Assembly (NCBI RefSeq): GCF_014207505.1
Contig: NZ_JACHGL010000003.1
Location: 1-64,000, forward strand
Source: Leuconostoc carnosum
GTDB lineage: Bacteria > Bacillota > Bacilli > Lactobacillales > Lactobacillaceae
DNA length: 64,000 nt
Reading direction: 5' to 3'
Part shown: positions 1-10,256 of the stretch, in pieces
Layout of the letters: every line of letters starts with the position of its first letter
Position numbering within the stretch: position 1 is the first letter of the stretch
The notes under the pieces: generated by a model
Databases searched by the model: none
What the model was told of the DNA's origin: nothing
Seen by the model: the letters and a program-made list of their open reading frames with translations, nothing else
Made by a program: the position numbers and the translations under genes

Positions 1-107
1 GTCGTGCCATAAGGTAGATCACATAATATCATGTCCACACTCTTATCAGGCAGCTTTGCCATTTCTTCCAACGTTTCACCTTGTAGTAGTTTTACATAGT
101 CCTCCAA
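1..107 (-). pseudogene. N-terminal piece of a phage-type DNA methyltransferase, cut by window edge
   Basis: The minus strand reads as a peptide ending LPDKSVDMILCDLPYGT, the opening motif (S-adenosylmethionine site and catalytic DxPY-like DLPYG) of an N4/N6 DNA methyltransferase. The gene runs off the left edge. A good Shine-Dalgarno (GGAGG) sits about 5 nt before an ATG, but that ATG is followed directly by TAA in its own frame. The coding frame is reached only from a TTG that overlaps the Shine-Dalgarno. This looks like loss of one base just after the start codon, so the gene may be broken. It sits beside an integrase remnant, which suggests an old prophage. Confidence 0.55.
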
Positions 108-230
108 ATTATATTAAATTGCTTGCTATACAAGCACAACAGTTTTATGCAGCTATTTTTCTGCAAAAAAATAACCAAGCGCGTTGGCTTGATTATTTCA
201 ATAATATTATTATTACACATTTTTCAGGGT

Positions 231-359
231 AAAAGCGGGCACAAAAATACCCGTGTTACTTTAGATGTGTATGCGCATCTGCTAAAAGAAAAAGAGCAGT
301 CTCAACGAGAGCTTGCTCTTAATTTTTTAAACGTCAAGTCCCCAAATGTCCCCAAGTGA
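231..359 (+). pseudogene. C-terminal remnant of a phage tyrosine integrase
   Basis: About 40 codons ending in TGA read SGHKNTRVTLDVYAHLLKEK, the last conserved block of tyrosine recombinases: the GH motif and the tyrosine nucleophile in DVYAHL. Nothing upstream in this frame resembles the rest of an integrase. The preceding residues are hydrophobic and unrelated, so only the tail survives. It lies next to a methyltransferase start on the other strand. Together they mark a decayed phage or integrative element beside alsS. Confidence 0.65.
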
Positions 360-418
360 GAAAATAGACAATTTTTAAAATATATTATAAATACTTATAA
401 ACACTGATATATCAACGT

Positions 419-2104
419 TTATCCTTCAGGTTGAATTAATTGTGAACCTAATTCATAGTTATGAGAATAGTCAACCGGAATATCAACAACTACTGGACCT
501 TGCGTGGCAAAAGCTTCATCCAATACGGCATCTAGTTCATCTGGTCTCGTCACGCGTAACCCTTTAGCACCAAAACTATCCGCATATTTAACAATATCGA
601 TATTGCCAAAATCAACACCGGCGGATTGACCGTCATACTTCATCTCTTCTTGGAATTTGACCATGTCATAATGGGCATTATCATTCCAAACAATATGCAC
701 TGTATTTAAATTCAAACGTACTGCCGTTTCCAGTTCCATAGCTGAAAAGAAGAAACCACCATCACCAGAAACCGAAACAGATTTAACATTTGGCCGTACC
801 ATCGCAGCAGTCATCGCCCATGGTAACCCAACGCCCAATGTTTGCATACCATTAGAAATTAAGAAATGGCGAGGAACGTAAGATTTAAAATGACGTGCCA
901 TCCAAATATAGTGTGAGCCAATATCTGTGGAAACTGTCATATCATCAGTAACATGATTTTGGATTGATTGAATAACATCCAATGGATGATTCAAATTCCC
1001 TTCTGCAGGCGTATAAGTTGGCTCATCAGAAGCACGCAAATCAGCTTTCAATAATTTCAGAGTTGCTTGACTGTCATCTGGCAAAACATATCCTTTGATG
1101 TTGTCTGTCAGAATAGACAAACTCTGCGCTAAATCACCAATCAATTGGCGTTGCGGTACAAAATTATTATCAATTTGTACATGAGTTGTATCTAAAGCAA
1201 CAATATTAAGAACATTTTCTTTATTCCAGTTACGTGGTTCATATTCGATAGCATCATAACCGATTGTAATTACTAGGTCAGATTGTTGCAATAATCGATC
1301 ACCAACTTGATTTCGAAATAGACCAATCCGACCAAAGAAAGTGTCAGCTTCCAACTCACGTGAAATCACGCCAGCGCCCTGGAACGTTTCCACAACAGGT
1401 AAGGTTGTTTGTTCAAGTAACTGATGTAATGCCGCTACAGTGGCATCATCGGATCCACGCGACCCAACAAGCAACACTGGTAGTTTAGCCTGACGTATTT
1501 GCTCTGCTAACCATGATAAATCCGCTAGTGCAGCAGGACCTGACTTGGCTTGATGTACTTTTGGTAACGCATTAATTGATACTGGCGCGTCGTCAACATC
1601 TTGTGGTAATGACACAAAAGCAGCGCCTTTTTTAGCGCCATTAGCGGCAGCGAATGCATTAGCTATAATTTCAGATATATTATTAGGATCTTGAATTTCT
1701 GAACTGTACTTAGTAATTGAATTAAATAGTGCTACTGAATTTGTTGATTGGTGAGTCAAGCGATATAAATCTTTACGCTGTACTTGACCACCAATGGCAA
1801 CCACAGGATCACTTTCAGCATTAGCTGTCATTAATCCTGTAACCAAATTACCAACACCAGGGCCAGAAGTAACGACCACTACACCAGTTTTTCCAGTGAT
1901 TCTAGCAAATGCTTGCGCCATGAAGGCTGCATTTTGTTCATGACGCGTCACAATTAATTTTGGTACCTTCTGACCTGTAGATGGATGTTCTAATGTTTCA
2001 AATAAACGATCAATTTTAGCACCTGGAATACCAAAAAGTAAATTAACGCCTTGATTTGTTAGACTATCGACAACGAGATCTGAACCATATTTTTGTTCTG
2101 ACAT
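419..2104 (-). CDS. alsS: Catabolic acetolactate synthase
   Basis: A thiamine diphosphate enzyme that condenses two pyruvates to 2-acetolactate, feeding acetoin and diacetyl formation and consuming excess pyruvate. The 561 residues match the AlsS length. The N-terminal pyrimidine-binding domain has the catalytic glutamate in RHEQNAAF (about residue 56), and the C-terminal domain has the ThDP motif beginning GDGGFFFS and running to WNDN. No regulatory small-subunit gene and no alsD is adjacent, which fits the catabolic rather than the branched-chain enzyme. An extended -10 box lies about 130 nt upstream. The ATG has no near Shine-Dalgarno; the only strong one is about 105 nt upstream, beyond nested stems. 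Confidence 0.93.
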   Translation of the reverse strand: MSEQKYGSDLVVDSLTNQGVNLLFGIPGAKIDRLFETLEHPSTGQKVPKLIVTRHEQNAAFMAQAFARITGKTGVVVVTSGPGVGNLVTGLMTANAESDPVVAIGGQVQRKDLYRLTHQSTNSVALFNSITKYSSEIQDPNNISEIIANAFAAANGAKKGAAFVSLPQDVDDAPVSINALPKVHQAKSGPAALADLSWLAEQIRQAKLPVLLVGSRGSDDATVAALHQLLEQTTLPVVETFQGAGVISRELEADTFFGRIGLFRNQVGDRLLQQSDLVITIGYDAIEYEPRNWNKENVLNIVALDTTHVQIDNNFVPQRQLIGDLAQSLSILTDNIKGYVLPDDSQATLKLLKADLRASDEPTYTPAEGNLNHPLDVIQSIQNHVTDDMTVSTDIGSHYIWMARHFKSYVPRHFLISNGMQTLGVGLPWAMTAAMVRPNVKSVSVSGDGGFFFSAMELETAVRLNLNTVHIVWNDNAHYDMVKFQEEMKYDGQSAGVDFGNIDIVKYADSFGAKGLRVTRPDELDAVLDEAFATQGPVVVDIPVDYSHNYELGSQLIQPEG

Positions 2105-2213
2105 ATTACTTGAGAGTGAGCGCTGCGCCGTTAAAATTTACGATGTGATCCAACAAAATATACCAATAGTTAAATATCACAAGATAACCAGCGTGGTGAC
2201 ACTCGTTTCCTCC
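2105..2213 (-). promoter_or_regulatory. alsS leader: Shine-Dalgarno, nested stems, then start codon
   Basis: GGAGG (2209-2213) is followed by complementary arms 2200-2204 with 2114-2118, 2189-2193 with 2121-2125, and 2176-2181 with 2144-2149. Nine nucleotides then lead to the ATG. A 10-codon GTG reading frame also starts 6 nt after the Shine-Dalgarno, so a leader peptide is an alternative. Arms are short (5-6 bp) but properly nested. Confidence 0.45.
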
Positions 2214-2225
2214 ATCATTTGTTAA

Positions 2226-2241
2226 TAACCATATCATAGCA
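2226..2241 (-). promoter_or_regulatory. Probable alsS promoter, extended -10
   Basis: TATGAT at 2233-2238 is preceded by TGC, an extended -10 box. No convincing -35 is seen. Transcription would start near 2226. Confidence 0.45.
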
Positions 2242-2323
2242 CTTTTATATAATAAATTGTGAGTGAAAGATTGTGAAGTTTATCTTTATATCAACGTTTG
2301 TAGATTCACAATGTTATTTTTGC

Positions 2324-2354
2324 ACAAAAAAACCAGCTCATAAATAACTGGTTA
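2324..2354 (-). terminator. Terminator after obg
   Basis: On the minus strand the stem AACCAG/CTGGTT is followed by a run of seven T. It lies just downstream of the obg stop codon. Confidence 0.75.
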
Positions 2355-2377
2355 TCTATCATCTATTAATTTTTTAA

Positions 2378-3697
2378 TTAGTCACTGAACTCAAAAACAA
2401 AGTCAGAATCATTAATACGAACATCATCACCATCTTTAGCGCCAGCCTTACGTAAGGCATCATCAACGCCCATATGACGTAATTGACGTCCAAAACGCAT
2501 AATTGTAGCATCCCGCTGAATATTAGTCATCAAGAATAGCTTCTCAACTTCATCACCGCCAACGACCCACTGTTCATCCTCTGCTGACCAATTAATTGTG
2601 AAATCATGCTTTTCTGGCTTAAAGTCATAAGTCTTTTCTGTCTCATCAACTTCAATTGCTGGACGATAACTTTCAGGAGATGGAGCTTTTTCAAGCATTT
2701 CCGCTGTTAAAGTCATTAATTCTTTCACATGATCACGTGTTAGTGCAGAAATCGGCAGAATAGTTGGTGTCTCTAATAAGCCTGAATCAGCTGCTACTTT
2801 TTCTCTAAACTCAATCAAATTCTCAGCTGAATCTGGCATATCCATTTTTGTTGGTACCACAATTTGTGGACGATTAAGAATGGTTTCATCATATTGTTGT
2901 AATTCTGTTAAGATTTTACGATATTGTGTATAAGGATCTGTTCCTTCAATACCTGACATATCAACTAAATGTAAAATAACCTTTGTTCGTTCCACATGTC
3001 GTAAAAATCGGAAACCTAAGCCAATCCCTTCAGAAGCCCCTTCGATTAATCCGGGTAAGTCAGCCATGACGAAGTCTCGCCCATCATCTAAACGTACCAT
3101 CCCAATATTTGGTGCTAAAGTTGTAAAATGATAAGCTGCTATCTTTGGTTTTGCATTTGAAACAACTGACAATAAAGTAGACTTTCCAGCTGATGGAAAT
3201 CCAACTAATCCAACATCAGCCAGTACTTTCAGTTCTAATTTCAAATTACGTAGCTCACCTGGTTCTCCGTTTTCAGAAAGTTCAGGCGCAGGGTTAGCCG
3301 ACGTCGCAAAATGAATATTACCACGACCGCCACGACCGCCACGAGCTACAACGAGTTCTTGCCCATTCTCTAATAAATCACCTAAAACTTCACCCGTATC
3401 AATGTTACTTACTGTCGTGCCTTGTGGCACTTTAATATAACGGTCGTCAGACGAGGCACCAGTCATCCCTTTTGTGCCACCATTACCACCTGGTTGTGCT
3501 TTAAAATGGCGATTATAACGAAAGTCCATCAAGGTACGTAATCCTTCATCAACTTTAAAAATAATGGATCCACCGTGACCACCATCACCGCCAAAGGGAC
3601 CACCCATTGGTTCGAATTTTTCGTGACGAAACGAAACGATGCCGTCGCCACCTTTTCCAGCTTTTACTTCAATTTCTGCTTGATCTACAAATGCCAT
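2378..3697 (-). CDS. obg: Obg GTPase, ribosome assembly and stress
   Basis: An essential GTPase that binds the 50S subunit. It has the glycine-rich Obg fold at the N terminus (starts [19 protein letters not shown]), a G domain with the P-loop GFPSAGKST and DLPGLIEG switch II, and the C-terminal OCT domain typical of Firmicute Obg. About 439 residues from this start. An in-frame TTG six codons upstream lengthens the frame, but the family starts at MAFVDQ. The ATG has no adjacent Shine-Dalgarno; AAGGAG lies about 105 nt upstream beyond three nested stems. Confidence 0.95.
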   Translation of the reverse strand: MAFVDQAEIEVKAGKGGDGIVSFRHEKFEPMGGPFGGDGGHGGSIIFKVDEGLRTLMDFRYNRHFKAQPGGNGGTKGMTGASSDDRYIKVPQGTTVSNIDTGEVLGDLLENGQELVVARGGRGGRGNIHFATSANPAPELSENGEPGELRNLKLELKVLADVGLVGFPSAGKSTLLSVVSNAKPKIAAYHFTTLAPNIGMVRLDDGRDFVMADLPGLIEGASEGIGLGFRFLRHVERTKVILHLVDMSGIEGTDPYTQYRKILTELQQYDETILNRPQIVVPTKMDMPDSAENLIEFREKVAADSGLLETPTILPISALTRDHVKELMTLTAEMLEKAPSPESYRPAIEVDETEKTYDFKPEKHDFTINWSAEDEQWVVGGDEVEKLFLMTNIQRDATIMRFGRQLRHMGVDDALRKAGAKDGDDVRINDSDFVFEFSD

Positions 3698-3809
3698 ATT
3701 GTTTAGAGCACGCAAGAAAAGTCATTAAGAGGTTCCTAATCTCAGTAAATAGTCATTAAACTATTCAATACGGAACATTGATTTTTCCCAACTCGTGCCT
3801 TTTCTCCTT
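3698..3809 (-). promoter_or_regulatory. obg leader: Shine-Dalgarno, three nested stems, then start codon
   Basis: AAGGAG (3804-3809) precedes arms 3794-3799 with 3707-3712 (one G-U), 3772-3776 with 3732-3736, and 3760-3765 with 3748-3753 (6-bp apical hairpin, loop 3754-3759). Nine nucleotides separate the last arm from the ATG. No other Shine-Dalgarno is near the start. Confidence 0.5.
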
Positions 3810-3885
3810 GTCTGCCTATAATTCATGAGCTTGCGATAATTAACACTCTAGTTTAACATAAAACAAACTTTAGTGCGAATAACTG

Positions 3886-5697
3886 CTATATTTCAGCCTT
3901 GAGTCCTGATCCAGTTTGTAAACTCATATGGATCACACGTGCTAGTTTTTCATTAATCCCAATGGCTTCTAATTCTTTAACACTCGCTGCTGCAATTTTT
4001 GGTAATGACCCAAATTCACGTAATAACTTTTGTCGTGTTTTTGGTCCAACACCGTCAATTGTATCTAAACGTGAAGCCAGTGAATTCTTACTACGTAATT
4101 GCCGATGAAAATTAATCGCAAATCGGTGCACTTCTTCTTGCACACGCTGAACTAAAAAGAAACCTTCTGATTGCTTATCTAACGTTACAATTTGCTCAGT
4201 TTTACCATCAATTAAATCAGCCGTCTTGTGTTTGTCATTTTTAACCATCGCTGCGATTGGCACATTTGTCATACCTAATTCATCTTCTAGTACTTCTTTG
4301 GCAGCATGTAATTGTATCTCACCACCATCCATCAGAATCAAATCAGGCATCGTGCCACCCTCTTTAAGCAGGCGACCATAACGTCGACGGATAACTTCTT
4401 GTGTTTCTGACCATTCATCGGCATGATCAACTGACTTAATTTTATATTTTCGATATAAATCCTTATTCGGTACACCATCATCGAAAACGACCATTGCGCT
4501 AACAATCTCAACGCCTTGTGTATGCGAATGATCAAATGCTTCAATGCGATGCCCCAATGGTAGATTTAATGCATTTGTAATTTCAGCCATTGCGCCGGTT
4601 GTTTTTTTCTCGTTTAATTGCATTAATCGAAATTTTTCTTCCAATGCAATTCTAGCATTCTTACCTGCTAAATCTAATAAATCACGTTTTTCTCCTCTAA
4701 TCGGTGTCCGTACAGGTACTGATAACACCTCAGATAATGCTATGGTATCAATGCCTTTAGGTACGAGAACCTCACGTGGTTTTTGAATATTACGCTGTAA
4801 ATAAAATTGTTGGATAAAGCTGAGGACTTCTTCTTCAGCTTCGCCAACAACAGAAAAAGTACGCTTGAATTGGCGAATTAATCGAGCTTGACGTAAGAAG
4901 AATACTTCAACAGTCATCCACCCTTTATCCAAATAATAATTGAATAAATCACGTGGCGTTGTATCTTTAGACAACACACGTTGACTTTCAACAGTTTCAT
5001 CAATATATTTCAATTGATCTCTCAAATCAGCAGCACGTTCAAATTCTAATGTATCTGCAGCAATTTTCATTTTTTCATTTATTGAACGTTTAACAGTGGC
5101 AGTATCCCCGTCTAAAAAGCGCTTAATCCGCTCAATTTGTGTTTGATACTCACTGGCCGACACTTCGTGCCAACATGGTCCTAAACACTGACCCATATTG
5201 TAATATAAACAAGGGCGTCCTTGATAACCATTACAACGACGTAAAGGATAATTTTTTTCTAAAAAACGCAAGGTTTCTTGTGCAGCGTAAACGTTTGGAT
5301 ACGGACCAAAATAAAAGCCGCCATCTTTTTTCACTTCATTGACTAGCGACATTTTTGGATCACGTTCTTTGCTAATTTTAATATAAGGATAGCCTGTACC
5401 ATATTTTAGTCGAATATTGTAATATGGTTTATACTTTTTAATCAACTCATTTTCTAACAAAAAAGCTTCTTTATCAGAATTAGTAACAATAAAATCAAAA
5501 TCAACAATATTTTGGACTAGCTCGGCTGTCTTGCCATCATGATCTTGCTTGAAGTAAGAACGTACACGATTCTTTAGATTTTTAGCTTTACCAACATAAA
5601 TAATTTTATCGTTTTTATCCTTCATTTGATATGACCCAGGTTCTGCTGGCAGTAACGTGAGTTTTTGTTCGATGTGTTTCGAGGGATTTGCTAACAT
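3886..5697 (-). CDS. uvrC: Excinuclease ABC subunit C
   Basis: The dual-incision nuclease of nucleotide excision repair, acting with UvrA and UvrB. An N-terminal GIY-YIG domain (LPAEPGSYQMKD then IIYVGKAKNLKNR) makes the 3' cut. It is followed by a UVR motif (EFERAADLRDQLKYI), an RNase H-like domain and a C-terminal helix-hairpin-helix pair (DTIDGVGPKTRQKLL). About 603 residues, normal size. The start MLANPSKHIEQ is preferred over an upstream in-frame codon because a promoter lies between them: TGG-TATAAT ends six bases before this ATG. That spacing and the absence of a Shine-Dalgarno suggest a leaderless mRNA. Confidence 0.94.
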   Translation of the reverse strand: MLANPSKHIEQKLTLLPAEPGSYQMKDKNDKIIYVGKAKNLKNRVRSYFKQDHDGKTAELVQNIVDFDFIVTNSDKEAFLLENELIKKYKPYYNIRLKYGTGYPYIKISKERDPKMSLVNEVKKDGGFYFGPYPNVYAAQETLRFLEKNYPLRRCNGYQGRPCLYYNMGQCLGPCWHEVSASEYQTQIERIKRFLDGDTATVKRSINEKMKIAADTLEFERAADLRDQLKYIDETVESQRVLSKDTTPRDLFNYYLDKGWMTVEVFFLRQARLIRQFKRTFSVVGEAEEEVLSFIQQFYLQRNIQKPREVLVPKGIDTIALSEVLSVPVRTPIRGEKRDLLDLAGKNARIALEEKFRLMQLNEKKTTGAMAEITNALNLPLGHRIEAFDHSHTQGVEIVSAMVVFDDGVPNKDLYRKYKIKSVDHADEWSETQEVIRRRYGRLLKEGGTMPDLILMDGGEIQLHAAKEVLEDELGMTNVPIAAMVKNDKHKTADLIDGKTEQIVTLDKQSEGFFLVQRVQEEVHRFAINFHRQLRSKNSLASRLDTIDGVGPKTRQKLLREFGSLPKIAAASVKELEAIGINEKLARVIHMSLQTGSGLKAEI

Positions 5698-5703
5698 AGT
5701 TTT

Positions 5704-5712
5704 ATTATACCA
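5704..5712 (-). promoter_or_regulatory. uvrC promoter abutting the start codon
   Basis: Extended -10 box TGG plus TATAAT (5704-5709) with only 6 nt (AAAACT) before the ATG. Transcription starting 6-7 nt after the -10 would begin at the start codon. Confidence 0.6.
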
Positions 5713-5732
5713 AGCCTTGTATACTTTTTGGC

Positions 5733-5760
5733 AAAATAAAAACACGCGTTCGCGTGTTCC
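5733..5760 (-). terminator. Terminator after pyrG
   Basis: GC-rich hairpin AACACG/CGTGTT at 5741-5758, followed on the minus strand by a T-rich stretch. It separates pyrG from the uvrC promoter. Confidence 0.75.
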
Positions 5761-5806
5761 TACTTATCATTCTACTAAATGAATGATTTAAACATTTAGT
5801 CATGTA

Positions 5807-7435
<1,629 letters not shown>

Positions 7436-7486
7436 TCATGATTCAGCGCGATGCGCGCACAACGTTTCAGGGGTAAAAATAAAATA

Positions 7487-7580
7487 GAAAAGCCCCCAAG
7501 ATTACCTTGGGAGCTTTTAACGTCTGTCCCAATAAATGGGAGCCCTAATATATAATACAGAGTTAACCTATATTTGTCAA
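7487..7580 (-). promoter_or_regulatory. pyrG promoter and CTP-sensing attenuator
   Basis: A consensus promoter (TTGACA 7575-7580, 17-nt spacer, TATTAT 7552-7557) would start transcription at GGGCTCCC (from 7545). Downstream, arms 7506-7518 and 7488-7500 form a stem with GCTCCC in the 5' arm, followed by a T-rich tract: an intrinsic terminator. This matches the pyrG mechanism of B. subtilis and L. lactis. At low CTP the polymerase stutters, adding extra G residues at the GGG start. The G-run then pairs with the pyrimidine-rich terminator arm and prevents termination. Confidence 0.88.
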
Positions 7581-7621
7581 ATATTTATTTAAGTTGTTAC
7601 ACAATAAGTCCCAAAACATGA

Positions 7622-9016
7622 CTACTTGTTAACACGCTTAAATACTGTAATAGCTTCAACATGCGTTGTTTGAGGGAATTGGTCAATAGGTTGTACAGGA
7701 CCATCAATTTCAAACCCTTCGTCCAAAATTTGAACCGCATCACGTGCTAATGTCGCTGGATTACAACTAATATAAACAAAAGTCTCAGGTTTCATCGCAC
7801 TCACTGCTGAAATCAGTTCTGCTGTCAATCCCTTTCGTGGTGGATCAACAAAAACAACATTTGGTTTTAGACCTTCTGTTGCCCATTTTTCCATTTGTTC
7901 GGGTGCATCTGCTGTGACAAATTCAACATTATCAACATGATTATTCTTAGCATTCTTTTTGGCATCAGCTACAGCATCTGCCACAACCTCAACACCATAA
8001 ACTTTCTTCACCTGGTCAGCGATTGATAAAGTAATTGTTCCAATACCAGAATAAGCATCCACCACAATATCAGTTGGCTTCAAATTAGCTTTTTCGGCTG
8101 CTAATGAATACAATACCGCCATGGTTTGTGGATTAACTTGATAAAACGAATTAGGTCCGATAACAAAATCTTTGCTCATTAATTGGTCATGAATTTCATT
8201 AGCACCCCAAATAGTCTCATTTTGTTCACCCATAATCACGTTATTGTCTTCATGATTAATGTTGTGGATAAAGCTCTTTAATTCAGGGAGTTTTGCCTGT
8301 AACTGTGTAGCAATTGCCTCTGCTTCTGGTAACTTTTTACTATGTGTCACAATAACTACCATTAATTCATATGAATAGTATCCACGGCGTGCCATAATAT
8401 GACGGATAACACCTTTTTTAGTCGTCTCATCATAAGCTGAAATGCCTAAATCACGTAAAATATCTCGTGTCACAGTCACTGCTTCATCAACTTTTTCATC
8501 TTGAATATAAAAATCTTCAATTGGTACCAGTTTATGTGATCCGCGACGGTAAAAACCAGTTTCCAAACGACCATTTATCATTTTTACTGGTACTTGTGCC
8601 TTATTTCGATACCTATATGGATTTTCCATACCAATTGTTGCATTTACATCAACATCGATATTAACTTTCTTAAATAATTGCACAACCTGTTCCTGTTTAA
8701 AAATTAATTGTGCGTCGTATTTCAAGTTAGCTAGTGGTGCAATACCAGTTGCAATAGCATCTTGATTCACATTTTCGGCACGATTAGGTGATGATTGTAT
8801 GCGCTTTGATACACGTCCAAAAGCGTAACTCTTCAATACTTTTGTAATACCAACTCTAACTATTTCACCAGGAATTGCATCTACCACAAAAATAGGAAAG
8901 TTATCAATTTTGATAACCCCCATGCCTTGATAGGTTATATCCACGACAGTAGCTTCAACCTCTTGATTTTTGACTACTGGTGCCTTCTCTTTGTATACAC
9001 GATTAGCTTTTGCCAT
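7622..9016 (-). CDS. rlmCD: 23S rRNA (uracil-5-)-methyltransferase, RlmCD type
   Basis: A TrmA/RumA-family SAM-dependent enzyme that makes 5-methyluridine in 23S rRNA. It has an N-terminal TRAM RNA-binding domain (about residues 15-75), the SAM-binding motif VDAYSGIGTITL and the catalytic cysteine in YISCNPATLARD. Firmicutes carry two or more paralogues, so the exact target (U747 and/or U1939) cannot be assigned from sequence alone. It follows dagK on the same strand. Its Shine-Dalgarno AAAGGA is separated from the ATG by a perfect 8-bp hairpin. Confidence 0.85.
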   Translation of the reverse strand: MAKANRVYKEKAPVVKNQEVEATVVDITYQGMGVIKIDNFPIFVVDAIPGEIVRVGITKVLKSYAFGRVSKRIQSSPNRAENVNQDAIATGIAPLANLKYDAQLIFKQEQVVQLFKKVNIDVDVNATIGMENPYRYRNKAQVPVKMINGRLETGFYRRGSHKLVPIEDFYIQDEKVDEAVTVTRDILRDLGISAYDETTKKGVIRHIMARRGYYSYELMVVIVTHSKKLPEAEAIATQLQAKLPELKSFIHNINHEDNNVIMGEQNETIWGANEIHDQLMSKDFVIGPNSFYQVNPQTMAVLYSLAAEKANLKPTDIVVDAYSGIGTITLSIADQVKKVYGVEVVADAVADAKKNAKNNHVDNVEFVTADAPEQMEKWATEGLKPNVVFVDPPRKGLTAELISAVSAMKPETFVYISCNPATLARDAVQILDEGFEIDGPVQPIDQFPQTTHVEAITVFKRVNK

Positions 9017-9065
9017 AATTTTTTGCGTATCACAATAATAACTTAATGTGATACTACTTTCCTTT
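9017..9065 (-). promoter_or_regulatory. rlmCD leader: Shine-Dalgarno, 8-bp hairpin, then start codon
   Basis: AAAGGA (9060-9065) is followed by perfect 8-bp arms 9047-9054 and 9027-9034 (GTATCACA/TGTGATAC) with a 12-nt loop, then 10 nt to the ATG. No start codon follows the Shine-Dalgarno at normal distance, so a leader peptide is unlikely here. Confidence 0.6.
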
Positions 9066-9093
9066 CAGGGTTTTTCGACACCCACTTAAAATA

Positions 9094-10083
9094 TTAGTTC
9101 GTATTTAGCTTTTCAACATCTTTTACAAACTGTTGTGCTTTCTGAGTAGAAATAGTAGCTGCTTCAGGCATCCCTGATCGATTAGCAACAAATTCAATAT
9201 GCTGCTGAAGATCATTAAATACCATTGGCGCATCGCCACCATACTCACCATCTAAGTTGACTTTCAATTGATCATCATCAAGTGGTGTGATTTCTACTTT
9301 ACTGGTTTTTTTGTAAATCATTTGTGAATTATCAATATGCTTGCCACCATTTAACATTTGAGCAATCATTTGTAAAATTTGCGCCAAGTTCGACTCTTTA
9401 ATGATTAACAGTGTAAATTTACCATCATCTAATTTAGCATCAGGAACGATTGACTCAAAACCGCCCACTGAGTTCGTTAGCGCCAAAAAAATCATTGATA
9501 TTTTACCAGAATATTCGCCATCATCGTACGTTACCTTGGCATTAACTGGCTTAATACGCGTAATTAATTCTGCACCCTTCACTAGATATGCAACGTAACC
9601 ATACAAAGATTTCATTAAAGAAGGTACAGTGTAAGTTACTTCACTAATCGTTCCCAACGCTGCAATATTCATAAAATATTTTGTTTCATCATGATTGCTC
9701 ACTTGACCAATATCCATCTTGATCGTCTCATGTTGAAAAATGACCTTTGCAGCTTCTAACGGTTCATCTCGTGGCAATTTTAAAGCACGGGCATAATCAT
9801 TGGTTGTACCGGCTGGAATAACAGCCATCATGGGTCTTTTAGTTAATGGGGCTAATCCATTAACAACTTCATTGATTGTACCATCACCACCTGCGGCTAC
9901 AATCAAATCAAACCCTACCTTTGCTGCTCGCGCTGCTTCTTTTGCTGCAGACATTGGTTCTGGTGTAGTAGCAAAAGCGGACGTCTCATAACCTGCTTGT
10001 TCGTATACTTGTAATATATCTAACATTTCACGTTTGATCGTTTCGCGCCCTGACGTTGGATTATAAATAATTCGTGCTTTCAT
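9094..10083 (-). CDS. dagK: Diacylglycerol kinase, DagK/DgkB family
   Basis: A soluble lipid kinase that phosphorylates diacylglycerol, recycling it into phosphatidic acid during lipoteichoic acid synthesis. About 329 residues, starting MKARIIYNPTSGRE, where the DAGK catalytic domain begins. The nucleotide-binding signature is VAAGGDGTINEVVNGL. The upstream in-frame codons are not used in homologues and lie inside an RNA stem. It is downstream of gatB and upstream of rlmCD. A second paralogous domain protein occurs at 33.7 kb. Confidence 0.88.
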   Translation of the reverse strand: MKARIIYNPTSGRETIKREMLDILQVYEQAGYETSAFATTPEPMSAAKEAARAAKVGFDLIVAAGGDGTINEVVNGLAPLTKRPMMAVIPAGTTNDYARALKLPRDEPLEAAKVIFQHETIKMDIGQVSNHDETKYFMNIAALGTISEVTYTVPSLMKSLYGYVAYLVKGAELITRIKPVNAKVTYDDGEYSGKISMIFLALTNSVGGFESIVPDAKLDDGKFTLLIIKESNLAQILQMIAQMLNGGKHIDNSQMIYKKTSKVEITPLDDDQLKVNLDGEYGGDAPMVFNDLQQHIEFVANRSGMPEAATISTQKAQQFVKDVEKLNTN

Positions 10084-10215
10084 TTTAAAGTGTGACCTGA
10101 CAGCTGTCTGCAAGATACTAGTGAACAAATAGTTTTTCTAATTATCAATTAGAAAAACTATTTGTTCACTAAAATCATTACACTGTCCAACACGTTTCCG
10201 TGCACACTATCCTTT
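10084..10215 (-). promoter_or_regulatory. dagK leader: Shine-Dalgarno, multi-stem structure, then start codon
   Basis: AAAGG (10211-10215) is followed by closing arms 10203-10208 and 10089-10094 (AGTGTG/CACACT). Inside are a CACG-GAAA-CGTG tetraloop hairpin (10191-10202), arms 10183-10187 with 10099-10103, and a perfect 24-bp hairpin. Five nucleotides follow to the ATG. A 9-codon GTG frame starting 2-3 nt after the Shine-Dalgarno is an alternative reading. Confidence 0.6.
10120..10170. repeat. Perfect 24-bp inverted repeat with 3-nt loop
   Basis: Arms 10120-10143 and 10147-10170 are exact reverse complements around ATC. No T-run follows on either strand, so it is not a standard terminator. 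It is the apical part of the dagK leader structure. Confidence 0.95.
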
Positions 10216-10256
10216 CATCATACTATGTACACAGGCCAAAGCCTGATTAAAAATTA

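Noticed and set aside
3698-3715. Upstream TTG start for obg (MRALNN extension)
   Set aside because: Homologues begin at MAFVDQ and the extension lies in the leader stem region.
5698-5745. Upstream extension of uvrC
   Set aside because: The promoter -10 lies inside it, so those codons would not be transcribed.
10120-10170. Simple terminator between gatB and dagK
   Set aside because: The hairpin is not followed by a T-run on the minus strand.
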